Positions 25,572-33,304 of a stretch of 64,000 nt of DNA are shown here, piece by piece. The stretch is taken from NCBI GenBank assembly GCA_947467145.1, contig CANIGJ010000017.1, positions 27,728 to 91,727 of the forward strand. Reading direction: 5' to 3'. Within the stretch, counting starts at the first letter, position 1. The number at the start of each line of letters is the position of its first letter. The stretch comes from Rhodospirillaceae bacterium. Lineage in GTDB: Bacteria; Pseudomonadota; Alphaproteobacteria; Rhodospirillales; UBA2165. The notes below the pieces were generated by a model that worked only from the letters and a program-made list of their open reading frames with translations, had not been told where the DNA came from and made no database searches. Both the position numbers and the translations under genes were made by a program.

Positions 25572-26927
25572 ATGCACGGACCACATCTCGACGGCGCGAC
25601 CTTATCACTGCTGTGGTCCCTGCCGTTCGCCGGGATGCTGCTGTCGATCGCGCTGTTTCCGCTGATCGCATCCCACACGTGGGAACATCATTTCGGCAAG
25701 ATATCCGCCGCCTGGGCTCTCGCGTTTCTCGCACCTTGCATCGCGATCTTCGGCTTCGAGACGGCGTGGGCAGAAACCCTGCACACGATCATCCTCGAAT
25801 ACATCCCCTTCATCATCTTGCTGTTTTCGCTGTTCGTCGTGGCGGGCGGCATCCGTCTGGTCGGCAATCTCGTCGGCAATCCAGGCACCAACACCGCCGT
25901 CCTCGCCATTGGCACGGGCCTCGCCAGCGTTCTCGGCACCACCGGCGCTTCGATGCTGCTGATCCGCCCCATGATCGCCGCCAATTCGGATCGTCGGCAT
26001 AAGGTCCATGTCTTCGTCTTCTTTATCTTCCTCGTCTCCAACATCGGCGGCTCATTGACGCCGCTCGGCGATCCGCCGCTGTTCCTGGGCTTCCTGAAAG
26101 GCGTCGATTTTCTCTGGACCCTGCAGCACATGGCCCTGCCTATGGCGCTGGCCAGCGCGATTCTGCTGGCGCTGTTCTACGCCATCGATCGTCACTATTG
26201 GCGGCGCGAGGATCGCGAGATGACGACCGAAAGCCGGGTGCCGCGCCAATTGCGCATCGAGGGCGGGCATAATGTCGTCTACCTTGCAGTCATTGTGGCC
26301 GCCGTGCTGCTGAGCGGCATTTGGAAATCGGATATCGTCTTCGATCTCGGCTACGATATCGAAATCGGCCTGCAAGATATCGTCCGCGACGTCGTGCTGC
26401 TCGCCATGGCCGCAGCCTCTCTGCTCACGACCAAACGTAAGACGCGCATCGAGAACGCCTTCACCTGGATTCCGATTCAGGAGGTCGCGATCCTGTTCGT
26501 CGCCATCTTCATCACCATGATTCCTGTCCTCGCGGAACTGAAGGCGGGACCGTCTGGCGCCTTCGCGCCGTTGCTCACTTTGATTTCGACCCCGGACGGA
26601 CGACCCATCGAGATGTCCTATTTCTGGTTGACCGGCATCCTGTCGAGCCTGCTCGACAACGCCCCCACCTATCTCGTCTTCTTCAATCTCGCCGGCGGCG
26701 ACGCGGCGCAGTTGATGGGGCCGCTGCACGGCACCCTGCTCGCCATTTCCGTCGGCGCGGTGTTCATGGGCGCCAACACCTATATCGGCAATGCGCCCAA
26801 CTTCATGGTGAAATCGATCTGCGAGGAACGCGGCATTCGTATGCCGAGTTTCTTCGGCTATATGCTGTGGTCGGGCGCGATCCTGATCCCACTGTTCGTC
26901 GCCCTCGGCTTGCTATTTTTCCGCTGA
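25572..26927 (+). CDS. Sodium:proton antiporter, NhaD/citrate-transporter superfamily
   Basis: A 451-aa integral membrane protein with about 11-13 hydrophobic segments. Family marks are FGKISAAWALAFLAPC near the N terminus, NIGGSLTPLGDPPLFLGFLKGVDF in the middle, SSLLDNAPTYLVFFN and a late FMGANTYIGNAPNFMVKSI with MPSFFGYMLWSG. These match NhaD-like Na+/H+ antiporters of the ion transporter superfamily. It is preceded by a Shine-Dalgarno-masking hairpin and its stop codon overlaps the start of the next gene (TGATG). Confidence 0.88.
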   Translation: MHGPHLDGATLSLLWSLPFAGMLLSIALFPLIASHTWEHHFGKISAAWALAFLAPCIAIFGFETAWAETLHTIILEYIPFIILLFSLFVVAGGIRLVGNLVGNPGTNTAVLAIGTGLASVLGTTGASMLLIRPMIAANSDRRHKVHVFVFFIFLVSNIGGSLTPLGDPPLFLGFLKGVDFLWTLQHMALPMALASAILLALFYAIDRHYWRREDREMTTESRVPRQLRIEGGHNVVYLAVIVAAVLLSGIWKSDIVFDLGYDIEIGLQDIVRDVVLLAMAAASLLTTKRKTRIENAFTWIPIQEVAILFVAIFITMIPVLAELKAGPSGAFAPLLTLISTPDGRPIEMSYFWLTGILSSLLDNAPTYLVFFNLAGGDAAQLMGPLHGTLLAISVGAVFMGANTYIGNAPNFMVKSICEERGIRMPSFFGYMLWSGAILIPLFVALGLLFFR

Positions 26928-27538
26928 TGCCACTGCAGAACCGCGTCACGCCGTTCGGCGAGATCGTCGCGACACCCGCGCGCGGCACCATGATGGGCAA
27001 TCGCGGCGTGCTGCACGACGCACACAAGCGTCTCGGAAAGGCGCGCTGGAAGCACAACAATTGGGTCAATTGCGTGCTGTCGTTCCACGACCGCCGCCGC
27101 ACCCTCATGACCCCCAATCGCTATACCGAATTGTTCTTTCTGGACGAAGCCGTGGCATTCGCCGCCGGGCATCGGCCGTGTGGTGAATGCCAACGCGCGC
27201 GCTATCGCGTCTATATGGATCTGTGGGCGGCGCAGTGCGCCGATCTCGGCCCCGCCACGCCAAAAGATGTCGACCGCGCCTTGCAGCGCGCCCGCATCGA
27301 TCCCGCAACCAAACGCCAACGCCGTTACGAGGCACCGCTCGATGCCCTGCCCGATGGGACGTTCATTGCGTTGGACGAGACGGCCTATCTGATCCGGGGC
27401 CGGCACCTCTTGGCCTACGATCCCGCCGGCTATGGCGCGGCGCAGGAACGCCCGCAGGGCATCGACGTGACCGTGCTTACGCCTGAACCGACCGTGCGGA
27501 TCATCGCCGCCGGATACCGCCCCGCAGTCGCCGGTTAG
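26927..27538 (+). CDS. Uncharacterised protein with a GHRPCGEC motif, coupled to the antiporter gene
   Basis: A 203-aa soluble protein translated from an ATG that overlaps the antiporter stop codon. The segment GHRPCGECQR (residues 81-90) resembles the RPCKRC cysteine motif of the Ada zinc-binding domain. It is followed by ARYRVYMDLW, an aromatic helix. A basic N-terminal part has HNNWVNCVLSFHDRRR. I do not know a named function; a metal- or nucleic-acid-binding role is only suggested by the Cys/His pattern. It could be a conserved stand-alone family whose position next to nhaD is incidental. Confidence 0.75.
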   Translation: MPLQNRVTPFGEIVATPARGTMMGNRGVLHDAHKRLGKARWKHNNWVNCVLSFHDRRRTLMTPNRYTELFFLDEAVAFAAGHRPCGECQRARYRVYMDLWAAQCADLGPATPKDVDRALQRARIDPATKRQRRYEAPLDALPDGTFIALDETAYLIRGRHLLAYDPAGYGAAQERPQGIDVTVLTPEPTVRIIAAGYRPAVAG

Positions 27539-27574
27539 GCAATTCTTAAACCTAGCCGGGGTAGTTTCCCGGTC

Positions 27575-27793
27575 ATGGCACAGACGGTCTGTTATGTTTT
27601 CCCTGCTGACGCGCAGTGGAAGATCCGGCTCAACGAGACGCAGTTCGGGCCCTATAGGCGCCGCGATGCCGCCCTCGATATCGCCATCCAAGCCGCGCGC
27701 CTCGCCGCCACCCATAATCCGGACGGCGCCGAAGTCCGCCTCGCCGATGACGCCGCCGACCATGGGCGGCGCACCTGGCCATCGGCCGCTTAG
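27575..27793 (+). CDS. Small hypothetical protein, DUF2188-like
   Basis: A 72-aa protein starting MAQTVCYVFPADAQWKIRLN and continuing GPYRRRDAALDIAIQAARLA. The plan of a beta hairpin with a central Trp, then an aligned helix, resembles DUF2188-type proteins, but the match is by eye only. There is no clear Shine-Dalgarno before the ATG, and its C terminus is Asp/Ala-rich. It is followed by about 200 bases with no gene, containing a 7-bp hairpin at 27959-27975. Confidence 0.6.
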   Translation: MAQTVCYVFPADAQWKIRLNETQFGPYRRRDAALDIAIQAARLAATHNPDGAEVRLADDAADHGRRTWPSAA

Positions 27794-27999
27794 AGGCCGC
27801 CCTACCCCTGCCATGGGTAAACCAGCCTACGCGGCGGTTAAAATCGGCCTATTTTCCACCTAAAGCTGTAACCAAGAGTCAAGAGAATACGCTTCACGCA
27901 GATTTGATTGCTTCTGAATCGATTTGGTAGCACGATCATAGACATACGCAACGACCGCGCGCATCGACGATGCGCCTGCTACCGACGGGGGGCCCCTCT

Positions 28000-28278
28000 A
28001 TGACCCAAGCCCAGGTGAAACGACCCAATGAAGGCCTCGCGCGGCGCAATGCGCGCGAAGCCGTGGAACGGGAATCCGCCCAGCGCGAGCTGCAAGAAAA
28101 GCTCCGTCGTATCGAGATCTTGCGTAATTTCTCACGCCAGCAGTTCACCCGCCTCAACCGGTCCATCACAATCTCGGTCGTCTGGATCGTCGTGATTGCC
28201 GTATTGCTCTTTGGCGCGGCCTGGTTCGGCCAGGATGCGTTCATGTGGGCGGTCCATGCCGCCGGCTTCGGGAAATAA
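28000..28278 (+). CDS. Small single-pass membrane protein
   Basis: A 92-aa protein with a charged, probably coiled-coil N-terminal half (ARRNAREAVERESAQRELQEKLRR) and one strong transmembrane segment (ISVVWIVVIAVLLFGAAWFG) near the C terminus. ATG 28000 is chosen because a G-run lies eight bases upstream; an in-frame ATG ten codons earlier sits inside a hairpin. No family is recognised. It converges with the RlpA-like gene, 12 bases away. Confidence 0.65.
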   Translation: MTQAQVKRPNEGLARRNAREAVERESAQRELQEKLRRIEILRNFSRQQFTRLNRSITISVVWIVVIAVLLFGAAWFGQDAFMWAVHAAGFGK

Positions 28279-28290
28279 TAAACCGGCGGG

Positions 28291-28764
28291 CTAATTGCCT
28301 GCCGTCGATGCCTGAACCTGCCCGGCACAACCGCCGCGCACCGTCTCAATCCGCACCGCTGCCGTCCCGTCCGACACGAACCCCAGGTCCTGCGCGCCTT
28401 TCTGCGAGATATCCAGCACCCGGCCCTTTTTGTGCGGCCCGCGATCGTTGACGACCAGGGTCGTCTTGCGGCCGTTCTCCAAATTGGTCACCTCAATCGG
28501 CGTGCCCAGCGGCAAGGTCCGATGCGCGGCCGTGCGCGCCTGCGAATCGAACCGCTCTCCCGACGCGGTCTTTTGGCCCTGATGGCCGGCGCCGTACCAC
28601 GATGCCTTGCCTTCCTGAATCATCTGGGTCGGACAGCCCGATGCGGCGGGAGCGGCTGGAACGGGCCATGTCGCCACCGGGGACGCCTCCGGCCGGGTAC
28701 ATCCGCTCATGCAGATCATCACACCCATAAATACCAGGCCGATGCGAATTGCGGTTCCGATCAT
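28291..28764 (-). CDS. RlpA-like septal ring lytic transglycosylase, lipoprotein
   Basis: A 157-aa lipoprotein with a signal sequence and lipobox MSGC (Cys at about residue 22). The RlpA double-psi beta-barrel domain begins GKASWYGAGHQGQKTASGER and includes AAHRTLPLGTPIEVTNL, VVNDRGPHKKGRVLDIS and the late LGF. RlpA proteins cleave denuded peptidoglycan glycans at the septum. The catalytic Asp in VNDRGP is present. It lacks the C-terminal SPOR domain of E. coli RlpA, as short family members do. Confidence 0.9.
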   Translation of the reverse strand: MIGTAIRIGLVFMGVMICMSGCTRPEASPVATWPVPAAPAASGCPTQMIQEGKASWYGAGHQGQKTASGERFDSQARTAAHRTLPLGTPIEVTNLENGRKTTLVVNDRGPHKKGRVLDISQKGAQDLGFVSDGTAAVRIETVRGGCAGQVQASTAGN

Positions 28765-28914
28765 GCTTCCATCCCACCCGCGATTCTAGGCTACGGCTCC
28801 CAACTAGAACCACGCGCGGGCCCGATGGTTCCGCCTGCGTCAAATTGCGGCACGCGGCAATTGACAGAACCCGGCCGCAACCGCCTCATGGTTCTTAAAT
28901 AGAGGGATCGATTC

Positions 28915-29352
28915 ATGAATATCGCGAGCGTGCTGTCCGACAAGGGCCGCAAAGCCATCATCACCACTCCCGCCATGCGCATCGATGATGTGGCGGCCAA
29001 ACTATGCGAATACCGCATCGGCTATCTGGTGGTGTGCGACGACGCCAATGTCGTGGTCGGCGTGCTCTCCGAGCGCGACATCATCCGCGCCATCTCGGAC
29101 CGCAAGGATCGCGTCGGCGAACTGACCGTCGCCGATCTGATGACGCCCGATCCGATCACCTGCGCGCCCGCCGACGATCCGGCCATCGTGCTCAAGACGA
29201 TGACACAGCGCGGCTTTCGCCATATGCCGGTTATTGAGGATCGCAAGCTCACGGGCATCGTCAGCAGCCGCGATATCATCAAGCATCTGCTCGAACGCGA
29301 AAACAAAGACCACGTGACGATGAACAAGCTCAACGAGCTTGGGGTTTATTAA
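28915..29352 (+). CDS. CBS-domain protein (two CBS repeats)
   Basis: A 145-aa protein made of a tandem CBS pair: residues about 10-65 (ITTPAMRIDDVAAKL, VVGVLSERDIIRAI) and 75-135 (MTPDPITCAPADDPAIVLKTM, LTGIVSSRDIIKHLLER). Such stand-alone pairs bind adenine nucleotides such as AMP or ATP and regulate partner proteins. GAGGGA precedes the ATG. An abrupt drop in GC starts just after its stop, at the junction with the next gene, which is unlike it in composition. Confidence 0.9.
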   Translation: MNIASVLSDKGRKAIITTPAMRIDDVAAKLCEYRIGYLVVCDDANVVVGVLSERDIIRAISDRKDRVGELTVADLMTPDPITCAPADDPAIVLKTMTQRGFRHMPVIEDRKLTGIVSSRDIIKHLLERENKDHVTMNKLNELGVY

Positions 29353-29417
29353 GGTCCAACTTGGGCATCACTCTTTCCATCAGTAGACATATCTTCCTTA
29401 GCTCTGCGGATATCCTC

Positions 29418-30551
29418 ATGACCGATGCGTTTGTCATAATGCAAATTGGCAATGCCGATCTCGACACCGTCTATCGGGATGTTTTTATACCTGCGCTTAA
29501 GGCCAGCGGCCTCGAGCCAAAGCGCGTAGATAAACACAACAAGGGAGAGTTGCTGAAAAGTGAAATAATACGCTTCATCGAAGGCGCAGAGATAATCATC
29601 GCCGACGTTACCAACGAACGACCCAATTGCTACCTAGAAATCGGATATGCAATGGGAATCAACAAATTTCAGAATCTAATCATCACCGCTCGTGAAGATC
29701 ATTTTCATGAAAGTCCGAATTTTCGAAAAGATGGCCCAAAGATACATTTTGACTTAGGCGGATATGACATCCTTTTTTGGGATCCAAAAAATTTGGATGC
29801 ATTTCAAGCTGAACTTAGAAGGCGAATAGAGCGACGAAGGGCAATCCTAACACCCAACGTCATGTCGACGCCGTGGAATGAAGAATGGATTCAAGCTCAA
29901 CGTGAAATAGGAATTCCGCGACTTGCGGAAATTGGAAAAGATGGAAACATGGAGGTGCGCTTTGCTCTCGATGCTCCCAAAACAAGCAAGACTCAGCGTG
30001 AACTATTAGTTGCCGCCAGGGCAGCTCCGATCGACACATTTGGATGGCCCATCGGCGTTGTACTTGGTTCCGAGGAATTATCCCCTAAACCACGAGCAGA
30101 CGGCATTTTCGCAGACATATTGGTAAAAGACAGAAGTAGCTACGACTATTGGGCAATCGCAAGAAATGGCGATTTCTATCTGTACAAATCTCTTTTTGAA
30201 GATGGCAAAGACCCTTCACGAGTATTTTTTAACACTCGCCTAATCAGAGTCACCGAAACACTTCTATATTGCGGTCGACTCTACAATCGACTGGGCATTC
30301 CACCAACGAATAGCGTTAACATTGCGATAAAGCACAGCGGCTTTAAAGGCAGAGTTCTAGACGGGATCGGGTCGCGAAAATTTTTCGATGTATTTGGTCC
30401 AACACGAGAAAATCAAAGCGAAGCCTTTATTCGGACAACGCTGGAACAGCTAGAAACAAATTTGGTCGCGCACGTAAAGACCGTGCTAGCCCCATTTTTA
30501 TGTTGTTCGATTTTTTCGAATTACGAGATGAAATCTACGAAGAAATCGTAA
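29418..30551 (+). CDS. AT-rich singleton: deoxyribosyltransferase/TIR-like domain plus unknown C-terminal domain
   Basis: A 377-aa soluble protein whose composition differs sharply from its neighbours: 20 of 60 bases are G or C at 29761-29820, against 41 of 60 at 29161-29220. Residues 1-140 resemble the nucleoside 2-deoxyribosyltransferase/TIR-like fold: AFVIMQIG, EIIIADVTNERPNCYLEIGYAMG and HFDLGGYDILFWD. Glu74 in YLEIGYA is placed like the catalytic Glu of such enzymes. The C-terminal 230 aa (WPIGVVLGSEELS, YDYWAIARNGDFYLYKSLFE) is a separate domain I cannot name. Proteins with this N-terminal domain often occur in defence loci. A TTG start at 29361 is possible but less likely. Confidence 0.7.
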   Translation: MTDAFVIMQIGNADLDTVYRDVFIPALKASGLEPKRVDKHNKGELLKSEIIRFIEGAEIIIADVTNERPNCYLEIGYAMGINKFQNLIITAREDHFHESPNFRKDGPKIHFDLGGYDILFWDPKNLDAFQAELRRRIERRRAILTPNVMSTPWNEEWIQAQREIGIPRLAEIGKDGNMEVRFALDAPKTSKTQRELLVAARAAPIDTFGWPIGVVLGSEELSPKPRADGIFADILVKDRSSYDYWAIARNGDFYLYKSLFEDGKDPSRVFFNTRLIRVTETLLYCGRLYNRLGIPPTNSVNIAIKHSGFKGRVLDGIGSRKFFDVFGPTRENQSEAFIRTTLEQLETNLVAHVKTVLAPFLCCSIFSNYEMKSTKKS

Positions 30552-30589
30552 ATAATTTTGTCGCTGGGCGAACTGGATAAATCCTCGCT

Positions 30590-31312
30590 TCAGTACCCCG
30601 ACAGCAGCCCCGCGCCGCCTTCGACCATCATCACCGTTCCTGTCATGAAACGATTGGTCATCGCCGCCAGGATCGCCTCGGCGACGTCCTCGGGCTGGCC
30701 GATGCGGCGCGTCAAAAGCGTCTCGGCCTGTTTGTCATACAGCGCCTTGCGCGCATCCGGCGGCAACTGATCCCACAGCGGCGTATCGATCACACCGGGG
30801 CAGATCGTATTGACCCGCGTCGGCGCCAGATCGAGCGCCAGGCCGCGCGTCATGCCTTCGATCGCCGCATTGATGGCCGAGACCAAGGTCGCGCCGCGCG
30901 ATGGGATCTGGCTCAACTGACCTGAGACAAACGTCAACGAGCCGTCCGGCGGCAATTGCACGGCGCGCGCGATGCGGAAATAGCCCCAGAATTTGGCGTC
31001 CATCGCGGCGAAAGCACGATCCATCGGCAATTCGGGCAGGAAGCCCCGCCCGCCGGCACCCGCACTGGTGACGACATGATCCCATTTCGCATCGGTCTTG
31101 AAGAACGCATCGACTGAGGCTTGATCGGTGGTATCGAGCACACGTCCGTCCGCACCGGCGCCCAATTTCTCCACCGCGCCGTCAAGCCGCGCGCGGTCGC
31201 GGCTGGCGATCGTCACCTGCGCGCCGGCTTTTAGCGCGAGAACCGCGGTCGCTAGCCCGATGCCCGACGAGCCGCCGACCACCAAGACCTTTTTGTTCAC
31301 GAGAGACTGCAT
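30590..31312 (-). CDS. Atypical short-chain dehydrogenase/reductase
   Basis: A 240-aa Rossmann-fold SDR with the cofactor motif VVGGSSGIGLA and basic SRDRARL after strand 2, suggesting NADP(H). The C-terminal NTICPGVIDTPLWD is also typical. The catalytic YxxxK is missing: where it should stand the sequence reads TLVSAINAAIEGM, so Tyr and Lys are replaced (by Val and Asn in my alignment). Such divergent SDRs exist and may be non-catalytic or use other residues. It converges with the AT-rich gene and lies downstream of a small membrane-protein gene on its own strand. Confidence 0.82.
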   Translation of the reverse strand: MQSLVNKKVLVVGGSSGIGLATAVLALKAGAQVTIASRDRARLDGAVEKLGAGADGRVLDTTDQASVDAFFKTDAKWDHVVTSAGAGGRGFLPELPMDRAFAAMDAKFWGYFRIARAVQLPPDGSLTFVSGQLSQIPSRGATLVSAINAAIEGMTRGLALDLAPTRVNTICPGVIDTPLWDQLPPDARKALYDKQAETLLTRRIGQPEDVAEAILAAMTNRFMTGTVMMVEGGAGLLSGY

Positions 31313-31339
31313 GCTTCACCTCATGCCGCGATGTGTGGA

Positions 31340-31528
31340 TTAGCGACGGCGCGCCGCGACGATAACCGCGAGCCCGACCGCCGCGATGGCGCCGCCGTAA
31401 TAGGCCCAGGTCACGTCGCGCAGCATGAAGCTGCTGGACGGCCAATTGATGTAACCCAAGCCCTGGCCGACAAACAGCAGTCCGAACGCCAGTGCCACGA
31501 TACCTGCGAGGGTGAATAAACTTTTCAT
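31340..31528 (-). CDS. Small two-helix membrane protein coupled to an Fbp-type permease
   Basis: A 62-aa protein with two hydrophobic segments (FTLAGIVALAFGLLFVGQGLGY and YYGGAIAAVGLAVIVAARR) and a basic C terminus. Its ATG overlaps the TGA of the upstream permease gene (ATGA). No family is recognised. Being translated with the permease suggests an accessory membrane role in that transporter, though many similar small proteins are independent. Confidence 0.7.
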   Translation of the reverse strand: MKSLFTLAGIVALAFGLLFVGQGLGYINWPSSSFMLRDVTWAYYGGAIAAVGLAVIVAARRR

Positions 31529-33300
31529 GCTGCTGTCGCCTGTTGGTGGCCAAGCCCGACGCGATGGCCGATGTAACGCGCGAGGATAGCCGAAACGACG
31601 GTCATGGTCATGATCAGCACCCCGATCACCGCCGCCTGTTCGAAACGGCCCGAATCGAGCAAGGTGAGTTGCAAGATCGAGAGCGGTTGGGTCGACCCGG
31701 TGCCGAGCAGCGCCAGGATACCGACGGCGGCGTTGGAGGTCGCAAAGATTTCCAGCCCGATCACCGCGATGGACGGCGCGATCAACGGCAGCACGACACG
31801 ACGGAACGTATAGAAGCGCGAGCCGCCGGACGCCCAGGCGGCCTCTTCCAACTCACGGCTGATCTGCACCAGGGCGACGCGGATCATCTGCGTGCCGATG
31901 GTCATAGTGCCGATCAATACCGCGATGACGAGGACCGCGAGCGTGCCATAGAGTGGACGAAAGAAACCGACGCCGGTGAACATCTGCAAAAAGCCGAGGC
32001 TGAGGACGAGACCTGGAACGAGCGTCGGCAGCCAGGTGAAGAAATCCAACACGCGCGCGCCGTAGAACTTCGCCTTCACGATGGCATAGGCGATGGCGGT
32101 ATAGGCGATCATGCCGGACAGCGCCGCGCTGAAGGCGAGCTTCAGGGTATTGAAGAAAGAACGTTCGATCGCCCCATGCGTCATGGCGTTGGCCCAATTG
32201 TCGAGCGTCCACGGCACCGCCATCTTGAACACGCCGAACATCTTCATGAAGGTCGCCATCGTCAAGAAGCCGAACGGCACGACCGTCATCAAGATCAACA
32301 GGAACGCGATGAGCGCGAAGATCGGCCAGCGCCAGCGCCCAAGGTCCTGCACGCGGTTGGCGAACTTACCGGAGATCGACGCATAGCTATGGCGGTGCGA
32401 ATACCATTGCTGCAGGATCACGAAGGGGATGATCGACAGGATAAAGACGATCGACAGCGCACTGGCCAGCCCTTGCATCGGCGGCTCGCGCGTCATCGCC
32501 GCGAAGATGATCGTGCTGAACACGGAAATGCCCTTGGGCGCGCCCAGGATCAGTTCGATCTCGAAGGCTTGCATGGAGCGAATGAAGCTCAACAGCACGA
32601 CGACCAGGATGCCGGGCGCCATGATCGGCACGACGATTTTCCAGAACACCCGCATGATCGAGGCGCCGCTGGTGCGCGCGGCTTCCTCCAACGACGAATC
32701 GAGCGAGCGGAAGGCCGGCACCAGCAAGAAGACCTTCACCGCGATGCTCGATGTCATCAGGTGCACCCAGACGATGCCCCACCACGAATAGATATTGAAG
32801 AACGGCCGCTCGACGAACGGCAACTGCATGATCAACTGGTTGAGCATGGCGTTGCGGCCCGCCATCAGCAGCACCCACGACAAGGTCACCGGCAGCGCCG
32901 GCATGAACAGCGCTACCCAGAAGCCGACTTCCAGGACGGTACGGAACGGCAGATTGGTGCGCGCGATCAGCCAGGCGATGCAGACGCCGACCACGACGCC
33001 GATCAACTGGCGCATGAAGCCCAGTGAGACGGTGTTGGTCAGCGCCTTGCTGAGATTGTCCTGGCTGAAGATGCGTTCCCAATTGCCCGTACCGTAGATT
33101 GTCGGCTGGCCGAAGGCATTTACCTCGAAGCTGGTGATCAGCAAGGTCAGCACGGGATAGATGACCAGGAAGCCGACGACCACCAACAGCAAGGTCAGCA
33201 ATAACAGCCGGACCTGCGAGGACACCGCGAAACGCGCTGCGCGGCCGGACGCCAAGGCCGTGCCGGTCGGAACTGCAGTTGTGGTCGCGGCGGTGTTCAT
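31525..33300 (-). CDS. ABC transporter permease, FbpB type (second system)
   Basis: A 591-aa double-domain permease with about twelve hydrophobic segments. The EAA-like loops are LEEAARTSGASIMRVFWKIVVPIMAPG and LEEAAWASGGSRFYTFRRVVLPLIAPS. It belongs to the ferric-iron/polyamine-type importer group and is a paralogue of the permease at 7034-8698. The start MNTAATTTAVPTGTA at 33300 is preferred, as it lies five bases after the ATPase stop; the longer frame would overlap that gene. Gene order here is binding protein, ATPase, permease. Confidence 0.88.
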   Translation of the reverse strand: MNTAATTTAVPTGTALASGRAARFAVSSQVRLLLLTLLLVVVGFLVIYPVLTLLITSFEVNAFGQPTIYGTGNWERIFSQDNLSKALTNTVSLGFMRQLIGVVVGVCIAWLIARTNLPFRTVLEVGFWVALFMPALPVTLSWVLLMAGRNAMLNQLIMQLPFVERPFFNIYSWWGIVWVHLMTSSIAVKVFLLVPAFRSLDSSLEEAARTSGASIMRVFWKIVVPIMAPGILVVVLLSFIRSMQAFEIELILGAPKGISVFSTIIFAAMTREPPMQGLASALSIVFILSIIPFVILQQWYSHRHSYASISGKFANRVQDLGRWRWPIFALIAFLLILMTVVPFGFLTMATFMKMFGVFKMAVPWTLDNWANAMTHGAIERSFFNTLKLAFSAALSGMIAYTAIAYAIVKAKFYGARVLDFFTWLPTLVPGLVLSLGFLQMFTGVGFFRPLYGTLAVLVIAVLIGTMTIGTQMIRVALVQISRELEEAAWASGGSRFYTFRRVVLPLIAPSIAVIGLEIFATSNAAVGILALLGTGSTQPLSILQLTLLDSGRFEQAAVIGVLIMTMTVVSAILARYIGHRVGLGHQQATAA

Positions 33301-33304
33301 TGCC

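Noticed and set aside
29361..29417. TTG start giving 19 extra residues to the AT-rich gene
   Set aside because: The extension has no family-like sequence; the domain begins directly after ATG 29418 (TDAFVIMQIG).
31543..33027. A 494-aa open frame on the plus strand with many Asp, Glu, Arg and His residues
   Set aside because: It is antisense to the intact double-domain permease and has the skewed composition typical of high-GC shadow frames.
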